Assembly (NCBI GenBank): GCA_035651635.1
Contig: DASRFK010000243.1
Coordinates: 1-31,339 of the forward strand
From: JANXQE01 sp035651635
Lineage (GTDB): Bacteria; Verrucomicrobiota; Verrucomicrobiia; Limisphaerales; UBA8199
Direction of reading: 5' to 3'
Length of the DNA stretch: 31,339 nucleotides
Of this stretch, positions 1 through 8,335 are shown in pieces; within the stretch, counting starts at the first letter, position 1, and each line of letters begins with the position of its first letter. A program made the translations under genes and the position numbers. The notes under the pieces were generated by a model that worked only from the letters and a program-made list of their open reading frames with translations, was not told the origin of the DNA and did not search any database.

Positions 1-2735
1 GCCGTGTTGCCCAGGGGACGTGTGCGCGCGTTCCGGAGAATCATCGAGCCTTCCAGGTCGGTGCCCGGACGCAGGCTCAGGTCGGCATCGAGCTCGCCCT
101 GAGGAGCGATAACTTCAGGGAACAAAGGCTCGAAGGCCGCCAGCTTCGCCTTGTCGATTCGCAATTGTGCGCTCGCTTTTTCTAACGAAGGTGGCTGTCC
201 GTGCGCCAGTTTAGCCCAGGAACTTTCGTCCAGGGGCAGTTCAGCAGTAAGGCTGACCTTTTGGCCCTGGACCAGCACCTGGCCCTCTGTCAACCGCGCA
301 GCCTGCCGATCCACGTTCAAAGCGAGCCGCAAGTCGGTCAAAGCGAGGTTGGTGAGCGTCGTCTCGTTGAGCTGAATACTCCTAATCCCGGCCATCAGTG
401 TTCCAACCGGCTGGCCCCAAGTGCCGGACAGGTCGAGGTCAACGGTGGGATCCTCCAGCCGCACCCCGGCCAATTGCGAAATGGCTCGCCAAAAATAGGC
501 TTGCCGCCGAATCGAAGCCTTTAATCGCAATGGTTGGTCGACTTGGATCTCGACCAGATTTGACGCGCCAGCCGGGTTGATTGTCAGCGGCAGGAACCCA
601 TGAGCAGACACGACTTCAGACGTCGGGCTGCTCACGAGCAGATTTGAAAGTACCAGCCCGCGCGCATCACCGGTCAGGTTGAGTTCGAGCTGCAACGGGA
701 TCGATAGAAGCTCAACCGGAAGGGCTTGAGCCTGGTCCGAAGATTTTTGAGCCTGAAGCAGAGCTGGCGCGGCTGGAGTACCCTTTGCCGACGCCGTCAA
801 CGTGAGTTGGGCGGGGCCGTTGGACCAGGCAGCCGAGGCCTTGAGTTGGGCGATATCCACTTGCGGCAGTTCCGTCTCGTTGAACACTTCCAACAGACTG
901 GCGGGAAAGCGCTCCAGGGAAAAATCGACGGCGCCCTGAGTTGGCCACTGAACGGCGGTTTGGAGATTCAGATCCCCCGCGAGACCCGCCATATGAAGTG
1001 GCGTCATACGCAAAGACCAGCTGCTCGCCGGACCTCGTGGAAAGTAATTAGCGGTCAGGGGCTGCCTCAATTGAAGAGCCAAAACCCCATTGGTTTGCAG
1101 CTGCAATTGCCGCAACTCCAGTTGGACGTGGTTGGTGCCAAGATCCAGGCCGCCTTCGAGTGTCATGCTCGCGTTAGTATTGGAAAGCTGCAGCGAAAAG
1201 TGGTCCAGAGATGTATTTTGCCCGCTCCATTGCAGATTCAAGTTAAGGGGATAAAAGCGCGGGACCGTTATCTGGCCGGCCTGCAGTCGCCCCTCATGGC
1301 TCAGCTTATCAATCGGCCCCTCAAAAGTCCCCGTCAGCGCCAAGTCTCCAAATGAGCAACCTGCCGGCAGCCAGCGGCGAGCCAAAGGTCCGGTGAAATG
1401 GACCGTGCCGTTGGTGATGGATTTTTCTTCAAGATCGATTTGGCCTCTAATGCGAGCGACCGAGCCATCATTGAAGTGGGCATCCGCTGTGACCAGTTGT
1501 GCCAATGGCCAATCTACCCTGGCGGAAACCTCGACCGACCCGGCCTGGAGTGACGCGTTCCCCACGTCTGACCCGGTGATCCGCAAGTTGGCGATCGGAA
1601 ATTTGCCGGGCCCTTGCGCGAGCTCAACCGTCCCTGTGACCTGGCCGCGAAGGTCTATCCAGCGCTGCCGATTGAGGTCTGCGGCGAGGGTCAAGGCGGT
1701 CGGGCTGCGAACGAAAGGGGCAGAGAAAGCGAGGTTAACCGGATTGGACAGCGACGCCTGGAGAAAAGCGGTGCGAACCACGAAGCTCTGCAAAGTAGCC
1801 GAGTTGGTGTTGCCGCGAACTTGCAGGGCCAGTTCGGCCGGAGGCCAGTTTGTCTCGTCGACAACGGGTCGAGCCGCGGCCGAAACATTCACCTCGAACC
1901 GGCCGTCCCGCCATTGGCCCGCCACTGTGCCGGCGATCGTCTTATAGTGTGGCAGTCGAGCGAGGGCCGCCGAAATTACCAGGTTCGTCGCTTGCAAGGT
2001 AGCCGTCTGTGGCAAAGTGTCGGTACTGCCGAAGCGCGCTCGCATTTCCACGCGGTTGCTTTGCCACAAGCTGGTGCTGGTCAGGTCAAAGCCGGACTCG
2101 TTCGTCGAAATCACCAACGTCGAGTTCAAACTGAGCTGCGAGCAGGACAAGTCGAGGTCAAACGGCCGGGCCGGCCGCAAGGCGACTGTGACCGTCTGAC
2201 CGGTGGCCTCCGAGGGCAAAATGACTTTGGCGTCCAGCGCTCCTTCGTGCCAGGCCGCGCTCGGCAGGACGAGTTTCGTTTCACCGGATTGAATACTCCC
2301 ATTGAGAAGTTGAGCCGAAGGCAACCAATGCTGTACGGTCCGGAGTGTGGCGGCGGCAGCCTGGAGTTGGGAACCGGGCGAGCTCGACGGTTTGTTGCTG
2401 GGAAGCAATTGGCACGTCCAGTCATTCAGCACTACGAATGGACTCGGCGTCGAATCGCGTGCCACCGCCAGCTTCCATAGCCAAACTGTTGGGACGAACG
2501 CTTCGACCCTGCCGGCGCGCACGATTAACGATTCATTCGTTAAGGTCAGGTCCTGGATCCGAAAACGACTGTAGCCGACCCGTTCGTAGGAGGAAAAATA
2601 AGCCCCGGCTCGGCGCGCCAGCGGTCCAAGCACCCGAGGAAACCACCAGGGAAATGAAAACCAAAACGCTACGCTAATCAGCAGAATTATTCCCAAAACC
2701 AGGAGCAATTTCCGTCGGCCCTTTCCTAACGGCAT
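1..2735 (-). CDS. AsmA/TamB-like large envelope protein, C-terminus off the left edge
   Basis: The minus-strand frame starting at the ATG at 2735 was read codon by codon and stays open to base 1, giving at least 911 codons with no stop in the window. The protein begins MPLGKGRRKLLLVLGIILL: a short basic head followed by one hydrophobic segment (about residues 9-30), so an inner-membrane anchor with the rest outside the cytoplasm. The body is a monotonous run of alternating hydrophobic and polar residues with many short 'L.G.L.L...' units (for example TLEGGLDLGTNHVQLELRQL around residue 520) and, near the edge, DADLSLRPGTDLEGSMILRN. This is the pattern of AsmA/TamB beta-groove proteins that help move lipids or outer-membrane proteins across the periplasm. 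A TATACT hexamer (2741-2746, reverse strand) sits 5 nt before the ATG. The gene is divergent from glgC. The family call rests on pattern only; another long repeat-beta surface protein is possible. Confidence 0.72.
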   Translation of the reverse strand, partial: MPLGKGRRKLLLVLGIILLISVAFWFSFPWWFPRVLGPLARRAGAYFSSYERVGYSRFRIQDLTLTNESLIVRAGRVEAFVPTVWLWKLAVARDSTPSPFVVLNDWTCQLLPSNKPSSSPGSQLQAAAATLRTVQHWLPSAQLLNGSIQSGETKLVLPSAAWHEGALDAKVILPSEATGQTVTVALRPARPFDLDLSCSQLSLNSTLVISTNESGFDLTSTSLWQSNRVEMRARFGSTDTLPQTATLQATNLVISAALARLPHYKTIAGTVAGQWRDGRFEVNVSAAARPVVDETNWPPAELALQVRGNTNSATLQSFVVRTAFLQASLSNPVNLAFSAPFVRSPTALTLAADLNRQRWIDLRGQVTGTVELAQGPGKFPIANLRITGSDVGNASLQAGSVEVSARVDWPLAQLVTADAHFNDGSVARIRGQIDLEEKSITNGTVHFTGPLARRWLPAGCSFGDLALTGTFEGPIDKLSHEGRLQAGQITVPRFYPLNLNLQWSGQNTSLDHFSLQLSNTNASMTLEGGLDLGTNHVQLELRQLQLQTNGVLALQLRQPLTANYFPRGPASSWSLRMTPLHMAGLAGDLNLQTAVQWPTQGAVDFSLERFPASLLEVFNETELPQVDIAQLKASAAWSNGPAQLTLTASAKGTPAAPALLQAQKSSDQAQALPVELLSIPLQLELNLTGDARGLVLSNLLVSSPTSEVVSAHGFLPLTINPAGASNLVEIQVDQPLRLKASIRRQAYFWRAISQLAGVRLEDPTVDLDLSGTWGQPVGTLMAGIRSIQLNETTLTNLALTDLRLALNVDRQAARLTEGQVLVQGQKVSLTAELPLDESSWAKLAHGQPPSLEKASAQLRIDKAKLAAFEPLFPEVIAPQGELDADLSLRPGTDLEGSMILRNARTRPLGNT

Positions 2736-2740
2736 GGGGT

Positions 2741-2746
2741 AGTATA
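2741..2746 (-). promoter_or_regulatory. Candidate -10 element (TATACT) of the AsmA/TamB-like gene
   Basis: Reading the minus strand, TATACT ends 5 nt before the ATG at 2735. Transcription would then begin at or next to the start codon, giving a leaderless message. No clear -35 box is visible. One of four similar cases in the window. Confidence 0.35.
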
Positions 2747-2826
2747 GGCATAGATTCGGGTGGTTGCATCGCGGAGTTTGCCCCAGAGCGTCCAGGAGCG
2801 GGTACTGGCGGTAATGGCAAAGCTGC

Positions 2827-2856
2827 TTGCGCCTCGTTCCCGGCAGCGGGTATAGT
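2827..2856 (+). promoter_or_regulatory. Possible sigma-70-type promoter of glgC
   Basis: TATAGT at 2851-2856 matches five of six bases of the bacterial -10 consensus, with a weak -35 candidate (TTGCGC, 2827-2832) 18 bp upstream. It lies in the 154-bp divergent spacer and would give a leader of roughly 27 nt ending in the Shine-Dalgarno-like GGATAAGG before the ATG at 2890. By eye only. Confidence 0.35.
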
Positions 2857-2889
2857 CGCGCGGGCTCGGAACAAAAACCAGGATAAGGT

Positions 2890-4197
2890 ATGTCGCAGTC
2901 AGGGCGTCAGTCAGTAAATACAAGCAACGTGCTCTCGGTCATTATGGGGGGCGGACAAGGGACTCGATTGTTCCCGCTGACCAAAGAACGCGCCAAACCG
3001 GCGGTTCCACTGGCTGGCAAGTACCGCCTGGTGGATATCCCCATCTCCAACTGCATTAACTCCGGGCTGCGCCGGATTTACCTGCTGACTCAATTCAATT
3101 CCGCGTCGCTCCATCGGCACATCGCCCAGTCGTACAAGTTCGACCATTTCTCCGGCGGTTTCGTCGAGTTGCTGGCTGCCGAGCAAACTTTCTCGGATAC
3201 CTCTTGGTACCAAGGCACGGCCGATGCCGTGCGGAAGAACAAAATCCATTTTCGCAACCACGACTGGGATTACCTGCTGATCCTGAGCGGGGACCAGTTG
3301 TACCGGATGGATTTCCGGCACATCATCGAGCAGCACGCCGAGACCCAGGCCGACATCACCATTGCCACCATCCCCGTGCGACGCGCCGAGGTGCCTGCCT
3401 TGGGCATTATGCAGATGGACGCCGAGCGGCGGATCACGCGTTTTGTCGAAAAGCCGCACGATCCGGCCGTGCAGGACACTTTGCGCCTGGATCCCGCCTG
3501 GTATCCGCGCCTGAAGATAGTCGGAGAAGGCGAGCTGTTCCTGGCCTCGATGGGCATCTACGTCTTCGGCCGCGAAATCATTTTCAAATTGCTCGAAAAC
3601 GATTTAACCGATTTTGGAAAACATATCATCCCGCAAGCAATCAACGACCTGCGGGTTTATTCGTACGTCTTCCAGGGTTATTGGGAGGACATTGGGACCA
3701 TCCGGGCTTTTTTCGAGGCCAACCTGGATGTCACTAACGAATTGCCGCGCTTTAACTTTTTCGATATGAGCGCGCCCATTTTCAGCCGGCCGCGTTTTTT
3801 GCCGGGTTCGAAGATCAACGGTGCCCAGATCGATCATGCCGTGATTTCCGACGGCTGCATCATCAACCGAGCCACCATCAGTCACAGTATCATTGGACTG
3901 CGCTGCATCGTCGGACCGGGCACCGTTCTGAACCGGACGATCCTGCTGGGCAGTGACTATTATGAGTCGCGCGAATCGATCGAACAGCATGAGGCAGCCG
4001 GGCAGCCGCGCATCGGGGTGGGCGCCAATTGCCGCATCGAGAATACGATCGTGGATAAGAACGCCCGCATTGGGGACAACGTGATCATTTCTCCCGCCGG
4101 AAAGCCCGACAAAGTGGACCATTCGCATTATTACATTCGCGACGGCATCGTGATTATCCCCAAAAACGGGGTGATCCCCCATGGAATGGTGATTTAA
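2890..4197 (+). CDS. glgC: Glucose-1-phosphate adenylyltransferase (ADP-glucose pyrophosphorylase)
   Basis: This enzyme makes ADP-glucose and pyrophosphate from ATP and glucose-1-phosphate, the committed step of bacterial glycogen synthesis. The 435-residue length is normal for the family. The nucleotidyltransferase domain carries GGGQGTRLFPLT (residues 20-31) followed by KERAKPAVP, WYQGTADAVRKN (106-117), SGDQLYRMD (133-141) and the sugar-binding FVEKP. The C-terminal third is a left-handed beta-helix of hexapeptides and ends IIPKNGVIPHGMVI. The SDYYES and IVDKNARIGDNV motifs in that part resemble the cyanobacterial and plant enzymes more than the enterobacterial one. The start is supported by GGATAAGG just upstream. 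A chorismatase-like gene follows on the same strand; no glgA, glgB or glgP is visible here, so the rest of the glycogen pathway must lie elsewhere. Confidence 0.95.
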   Translation: MSQSGRQSVNTSNVLSVIMGGGQGTRLFPLTKERAKPAVPLAGKYRLVDIPISNCINSGLRRIYLLTQFNSASLHRHIAQSYKFDHFSGGFVELLAAEQTFSDTSWYQGTADAVRKNKIHFRNHDWDYLLILSGDQLYRMDFRHIIEQHAETQADITIATIPVRRAEVPALGIMQMDAERRITRFVEKPHDPAVQDTLRLDPAWYPRLKIVGEGELFLASMGIYVFGREIIFKLLENDLTDFGKHIIPQAINDLRVYSYVFQGYWEDIGTIRAFFEANLDVTNELPRFNFFDMSAPIFSRPRFLPGSKINGAQIDHAVISDGCIINRATISHSIIGLRCIVGPGTVLNRTILLGSDYYESRESIEQHEAAGQPRIGVGANCRIENTIVDKNARIGDNVIISPAGKPDKVDHSHYYIRDGIVIIPKNGVIPHGMVI

Positions 4198-4339
4198 ATA
4201 AGTCATGGGCAAGCGGCTTGTGTCTTGGTAGCCTTGGGCGAAGTATATGTCTGCTCGTCCACGGGCCGCGCGTGAGCCCGAAGCCCTTTTAGATTCTGTG
4301 GGTTCGTCCCAGGCCCGAGTCGCGAATGGGGAAATGCGC

Positions 4340-5548
4340 ATGGTGCGGAGCCGTTTGCTCTCTGGTTCCAGCGCCGGCGCAGGTTATTCTTGTGTCGATT
4401 TTGGCCATTCCCAGCGCATGTCTTTCATGCTGGTCCCGCGTAATCGTGGCAGCTTCGAGGAACAGTTAGCCGAGGTGCTCGATTCGCAGAAGCAGTTGCT
4501 GCGAGCCCAACCGGGCAGCCTGCGAGTCACCTCGCAGACCGTGTTCATGCGGGACGCAGTCCATTGGGACGATTGTCGGCGCCTGCTAAGCGAACATTAC
4601 GGAAACGAACTGCCCGCGACGAACTTGGTCTTGCAGGCGCCTTGCTGCGGCGCGGCCCTGGCCCTCGAAGCATGGGCCATTGGCGGCCAAGGCGTTAACG
4701 TCGAATATTGCAGCGCGCATACGGTCCGAGTCGAACACGAGCAGGCCCGCTGGACTTACTGCGCCGGAATCGAATCGTCTTTGGGCGGTGGCGCGTATGA
4801 GCAAACGCGCGAAGTGCTCGGCAAAATGGGCGCCGAGTTGCAGCGGGCTGGCAGCGGCTTCGATCAAATCGTGCGCACCTGGTTGTACTTGGGGGGCATT
4901 ACCGAACCTGAAGCCGGTTCACAAAGGTACAAGGAATTGAACCGGGCCCGCTCCGAGTTTTATCGGGAAATCCAATTTCATTGCTCGCCTTCCCAGCCGA
5001 ACATTCCCCAAGGGATTTACCCCGCCAGTACCGGTATCGGCATGGCTGGTACCGGCCTGGTCGCCGGATGCCTGGCCTTGCACACTGCCCGCCAGGATGC
5101 GTTCCTGGTCGCGCTCGAAAACCCGCAGCAAACCCCGGCTTACGCCTATCATCCGCGTTTTTCTCCGCAAAGCCCGAAGTTCTCCCGTGCCGTGGCGCTC
5201 ATCCTGGGCAAGCACGTCACCACCTGGTTATCCGGCACCGCCAGCGTCGTGCATTCCCTCAGCCGCCATCCCGGAGACATCCGCAAACAAACCGAGCAAA
5301 CGATTGAAAACATGGAAAAGCTGATCTCCGCGGAAAACTTCGGATTCCACGGAGTCAAGCCGGCTGGGGCGCGGCTGAGCGATCTGGCGAAGATTCGTGT
5401 TTACCTGAAGCGGGCGGAGGATTTTGCCCAGTGCAAAGCGATCTGCGACAGACGCTTTGGAAGTGTTCCGGCGATTTATGCCGTGGCGGAGGTCTGCCGG
5501 CCGGAGCTACTCGTCGAGATCGAAGGAGTAGCCTTCTCAAGACGCTAA
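4340..5548 (+). CDS. Chorismatase-like protein (FkbO/Hyg5 family, RidA-like fold)
   Basis: The sequence resembles chorismatases, which cleave chorismate to pyruvate plus a dihydroxycyclohexadiene carboxylate (FkbO type) or hydroxybenzoate (Hyg5/XanB2 type). Visible hallmarks are VRTWLYLGGI, then RYKELNRARSEFYRE, PASTGIGMAGTG in the middle, and a C-terminal RidA-like strand with AEVCRPELLVEIEGVA that holds glutamates in the region of the family's catalytic acid. The chosen ATG at 4340 has GGGGA seven nt upstream and gives 402 residues; the same frame is open from an ATG at 4247 (433 residues), but that extra head is low-complexity and lacks a clear ribosome site. The conserved domain appears to begin around MSFMLVPRNRG. 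It follows glgC by about 140 bp and may be co-transcribed. No polyketide, aryl-polyene or ubiquinone gene is nearby, so the product cannot be assigned. A non-chorismate RidA-type deaminase is the alternative. Confidence 0.72.
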   Translation: MVRSRLLSGSSAGAGYSCVDFGHSQRMSFMLVPRNRGSFEEQLAEVLDSQKQLLRAQPGSLRVTSQTVFMRDAVHWDDCRRLLSEHYGNELPATNLVLQAPCCGAALALEAWAIGGQGVNVEYCSAHTVRVEHEQARWTYCAGIESSLGGGAYEQTREVLGKMGAELQRAGSGFDQIVRTWLYLGGITEPEAGSQRYKELNRARSEFYREIQFHCSPSQPNIPQGIYPASTGIGMAGTGLVAGCLALHTARQDAFLVALENPQQTPAYAYHPRFSPQSPKFSRAVALILGKHVTTWLSGTASVVHSLSRHPGDIRKQTEQTIENMEKLISAENFGFHGVKPAGARLSDLAKIRVYLKRAEDFAQCKAICDRRFGSVPAIYAVAEVCRPELLVEIEGVAFSRR

Positions 5549-5658
5549 ACCAAGGGCAGCAGCACGAGCCTGTTGATCCGGATTTAGGGACCGGGAGAAC
5601 TTCGCGCCGGTAAAAAAAAGCCGCCAACGACCGATCGGTGCCCGACTGGCAGATCGAC

Positions 5659-7239
5659 TCAGTGCTCGTCCAGGCAGCGCCTGACTGCTTGAGCTAATTC
5701 GGACGAGGAATATGGCTTCGGTAAGAAATTTCTCTTCTGAACTTCATCGTTTTCTAGAGGTTTTGGAATCGGACCATACCCACTGGTCAGCAGCACTTTC
5801 AATTGGGGCTTGGCTCCCCGCAAACTGACCGCCAGCGCGTCTCCTGTTAAACCATCCGTCATGAGAACGTCGCTTAAGAGCAGATCGAAATCACCTTTGC
5901 TGGTCCGCCAGATTTCCATCGCCGCTTTGCCGGAGGCAGCCTCAAGCACTGTGTACCCGAGCCCCACGAGAATTCGTGCCGTGATTTGTCGGACTGCATC
6001 GTCGTCCTCGGCGACCAGGATCTTCTCTGTTCCCATGGGGACCGAGTGGGATCGCTGCGCGGCTGGGCCCGTCACCGGAACAGCGGAACCCCGGACCGGT
6101 AAGTACACTCGAAACGCGCTGCCTTTTCCCGGTTTACTTTCGACAGCGACCCAGCCGTCGTGCTGCTTGACGATGCCATAGACGGTGGCCAGGCCCAGGC
6201 CTGTTCCACTGCCGAGCTGTTTGGTGGTAAAGAATGGCTCAAATATCCGCACCAAGTTCTCGGGAGCGATGCCGCTGCCGGTGTCTCTTACCGCCAGGCA
6301 CACGAACTGGCCGACTCTCGCGTCCGGATGTTTCAGCTCCTCCTTTTGTACACATTCCGCGCTGGTCGTTATGGCGAGTTCGCCCCCGCCGGGCATGGCA
6401 TCACGGGCATTGAGCACCAGATTCATGAGGACTTGCTCGAGCATCCCTTGGTCGCCATACACACTCGGCAGCCCGTTCTCAAAATCGCATGTCACTCGAA
6501 TCCTCGAGTCCAGAACGCGACGGAGCATCTGTAACATCCCGGGAAGAATTGAGTTGAGGTCCAGCGCCTTGGGCGCCATGGGCTGCTTCCGACTGAAGGT
6601 GAGCAGTTGACGCGTGAGGTTGCTGGCGCGTTGACAGGTTGCGAGCATCTGTTTGAGGCATTCCTTGCCCTCAAGCGAGATGCCGTCCTCCGTTAGCAAG
6701 AGCAATTCACTGTTACCCTGGAGCACCACCAGCAGGTTGTTGAAGTCATGCGCGATCCCGCCCGCCAGTTGACCGACGGCTTCCATCTTTTGAGATTGCC
6801 TTAATCGTTCCTCCAGTTCTTTTCGATCCGCTTCCGCTCGCCTCCGCAAGGTGCGTTCGGAGCTTTCGCGCAACGCTCTCTTAAGGGCCGTGCCCAGACG
6901 ATCCAAACGTTCTTTGAGGACGTAGTCAGTAGCGCCACTATGAAGCGCTTCCACCGCCTTATCCTCACCAATCGTACCCGACACAAAGAGGAACGGGATC
7001 TCGGGCCGTAGGTTCCGCGCCGCTCGCAACGCCGTTTCGCCATTATATCCGGGGATGGTGAAGTCCGATAAAATCACATCGAAATTTCTTTCGCGTAAAG
7101 CGGTTTCGAAGGTTTCCTTCGTGTCGGTTACGGTAATCGAGCACGGGATTCCCTCCCTTTCCAAAAACCTGCTGATGAGCAGGGCATCGTTGGGATCATC
7201 TTCCAGGTGCAACACGGCAATTTCTTGAGGGTTCTTCAT
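5659..7239 (-). CDS. Hybrid sensor histidine kinase (REC-HisKA-HATPase-REC)
   Basis: This is a soluble 526-residue phosphorelay protein with no transmembrane segment. The first receiver domain (about residues 7-125) has the acidic pair in LHLEDDPND, phosphoacceptor D59 in ILSDFTIPG and K109 in YVLKE. A short helical linker leads to HisKA with H164 in GGIAHDFNNLL. The HATPase domain shows NLVLNARDAM (N box), DTGSGI (G1), FEPFFTTK (F box) and GTGLGLATVYG (G2). A second receiver (about 400-520) follows with VAEDDDAVR, LLLSDVLMTDG, LTSGY and KPY. The frame is open to a GTG at 7335, but the receiver fold begins immediately after the ATG at 7239, so that start is preferred. The input is probably phosphate from another kinase arriving at the first receiver. 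It faces the chorismatase-like gene tail to tail. Confidence 0.92.
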   Translation of the reverse strand: MKNPQEIAVLHLEDDPNDALLISRFLEREGIPCSITVTDTKETFETALRERNFDVILSDFTIPGYNGETALRAARNLRPEIPFLFVSGTIGEDKAVEALHSGATDYVLKERLDRLGTALKRALRESSERTLRRRAEADRKELEERLRQSQKMEAVGQLAGGIAHDFNNLLVVLQGNSELLLLTEDGISLEGKECLKQMLATCQRASNLTRQLLTFSRKQPMAPKALDLNSILPGMLQMLRRVLDSRIRVTCDFENGLPSVYGDQGMLEQVLMNLVLNARDAMPGGGELAITTSAECVQKEELKHPDARVGQFVCLAVRDTGSGIAPENLVRIFEPFFTTKQLGSGTGLGLATVYGIVKQHDGWVAVESKPGKGSAFRVYLPVRGSAVPVTGPAAQRSHSVPMGTEKILVAEDDDAVRQITARILVGLGYTVLEAASGKAAMEIWRTSKGDFDLLLSDVLMTDGLTGDALAVSLRGAKPQLKVLLTSGYGPIPKPLENDEVQKRNFLPKPYSSSELAQAVRRCLDEH

Positions 7240-7665
7240 AAGCAACCACTGGAATGGGTTTCTAGGATAAGGGAATCCGAGGCAGCACGATCCATGGAAA
7301 TGTTTCGCCTGCCTGAAATTGTTGTAGGACAGCACTCCCTGTCATTGTTTGCCTCCACACACCTCAGATCTATGAATCTGGTGAGCCTTCTCATCCGATC
7401 TGCTCTTCGATAGGGTTTACTACCACTGCTATCCGGTGCAAGAATCGTGCCTGGGATTTGGGGATGACCTTTTGCCGGGGAAATTCTCAAAACGGGCAAG
7501 TTTTTGCGCAATTCCCCTCGTGACGAGGGCTATTCGGGTGCCGAAAGACATTTTTCCGGCTTCGGCCTGCGGGTGGTTGGGGGCAAAGCTTCTTGTTCAG
7601 TTGGGTGGCCTCACCCAAATCACAAGCGGATGGTGTACTGCGGCGAGTATGGCATGTTGGATGTT
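7240..7665. other. 426-bp spacer with several short hairpins, no convincing gene
   Basis: No reading frame here looks like a protein on either strand. It separates the divergent hybrid kinase and small membrane protein and so should hold promoters for both. Perfect inverted repeats are visible: CCCTCG/CGAGGG around TGA (7515-7529), GCCGAA/TTCGGC (7540-7566) and TTGGGTG/CACCCAA around GCCT (7601-7618). Together they could fold the leader of the membrane-protein message. No known riboswitch class could be matched by eye. Confidence 0.4.
7601..7618 (+). repeat. Perfect 7-bp inverted repeat upstream of the membrane-protein gene
   Basis: TTGGGTG and CACCCAA are separated by the tetraloop GCCT and lie about 50 bp before the gene start. 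It could be an RNA hairpin or an operator. No U-tract follows, so it is not an obvious intrinsic terminator. Confidence 0.45.
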
Positions 7666-8076
7666 ATGACGAGCGAGCGGCCGGACGATCGGCTCCTTAA
7701 TCATATTATCATTTATGGCTTTTCGCTGGCTTTTGGGCTGGTGGTCGCGTCGCTGCAGGCATTGCGCCCAAATGATGCAGGCTTTAGCCTGCGATTTTCC
7801 TGGTGGACCCTGCTGGCCTTCGTTATCGGCGCCGCAATCATGTGGCCCTGGTTCCGAATCATCGTATATTCCGAAAGCACAAAACTTCGTCGTGCGTCCC
7901 TGGTCGTCGTCGCAATCGTCGGTTTGACGGCCTTTTTCTATCCGATGCGCCTGGTGCCCATTGAAAAGTTTGGCGCCGTCTTTGTCGGGCTCGGAGTTGC
8001 CGTCGCGGCTTTGTCGGTGCTGGGCGCGTTACTGGTCGTGTTGTATCGCTTCTTTGAAAGCGAAGGCAAACACTAG
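7666..8076 (+). CDS. Small four-helix integral membrane protein, unknown function
   Basis: From the ATG at 7666 the product is 136 residues with four hydrophobic stretches: HIIIYGFSLAFGLVVASL, WWTLLAFVIGAAIMWPWF, RASLVVVAIVGLTAFF and FGAVFVGLGVAVAALSVLGALLVVLY, ending with a short charged tail. The frame is open upstream to 7504 and other ATGs exist at 7630 and 7654, but the residues before 7654 are not membrane-like. GGAT a few bases before 7666 and GGCGAG before 7654 are both possible ribosome sites, so the start is uncertain by a few codons. No family is recognised. It lies among two-component genes and could be an accessory membrane component, but that is only position-based. Confidence 0.6.
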   Translation: MTSERPDDRLLNHIIIYGFSLAFGLVVASLQALRPNDAGFSLRFSWWTLLAFVIGAAIMWPWFRIIVYSESTKLRRASLVVVAIVGLTAFFYPMRLVPIEKFGAVFVGLGVAVAALSVLGALLVVLYRFFESEGKH

Positions 8077-8323
8077 CGATGCCGGCGCAATCTCATTAAG
8101 CCTTCGGGGTTCCAAGTTTTCGCTCGTCGAGGCGGACGCTGGTCGGAGCGAATCTTCTTTGCTTAGCCGTCTTCGGCGACAATTTCTTGTCAGGAAGCAG
8201 CGAGGGTTTCACCTACCTTTTGCGCCGGCCTGAGCTCAGTAATTATGCTGCGCTTAGCGGTTTATTTGAGCTTTGCACTTGAGAAGCTACTGCGCGTGAT
8301 CGGCGTGTCCAAGCCGCCACCTT

Positions 8324-8329
8324 TACAAT
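8324..8329 (+). promoter_or_regulatory. Candidate -10 element (TACAAT) of the response-regulator gene
   Basis: TACAAT ends 6 nt before the ATG at 8336 and no Shine-Dalgarno-like sequence is visible before that ATG. This fits a leaderless transcript. The rest of the 259-bp spacer (8077-8335) shows no gene that can be supported. Confidence 0.35.
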
Positions 8330-8335
8330 TGATTT

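Noticed and set aside
726..2480. Long plus-strand open frames (726-1355, 1614-2480)
   Set aside because: They are the exact antisense of the continuous minus-strand AsmA/TamB-like frame, have Arg/Gln-rich compositions and no recognisable motif.
5590..5618. ACCGG...CCGGT followed by a run of A between convergent genes
   Set aside because: The T-tract would precede the hairpin on the minus strand and there is none after it on the plus strand, so it is not an intrinsic terminator in either direction.
7501..7620. A c-di-GMP (GEMM) riboswitch, suggested by GGGCAAAGC
   Set aside because: The flanking stems and the rest of the consensus could not be aligned by eye; only unspecific hairpins are supported.
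7504..7665. N-terminal extension of the small membrane protein from 7504
   Set aside because: The extra 54 residues are not membrane-like, cover the hairpin region and show no conserved pattern; a start at 7654-7666 is more likely.
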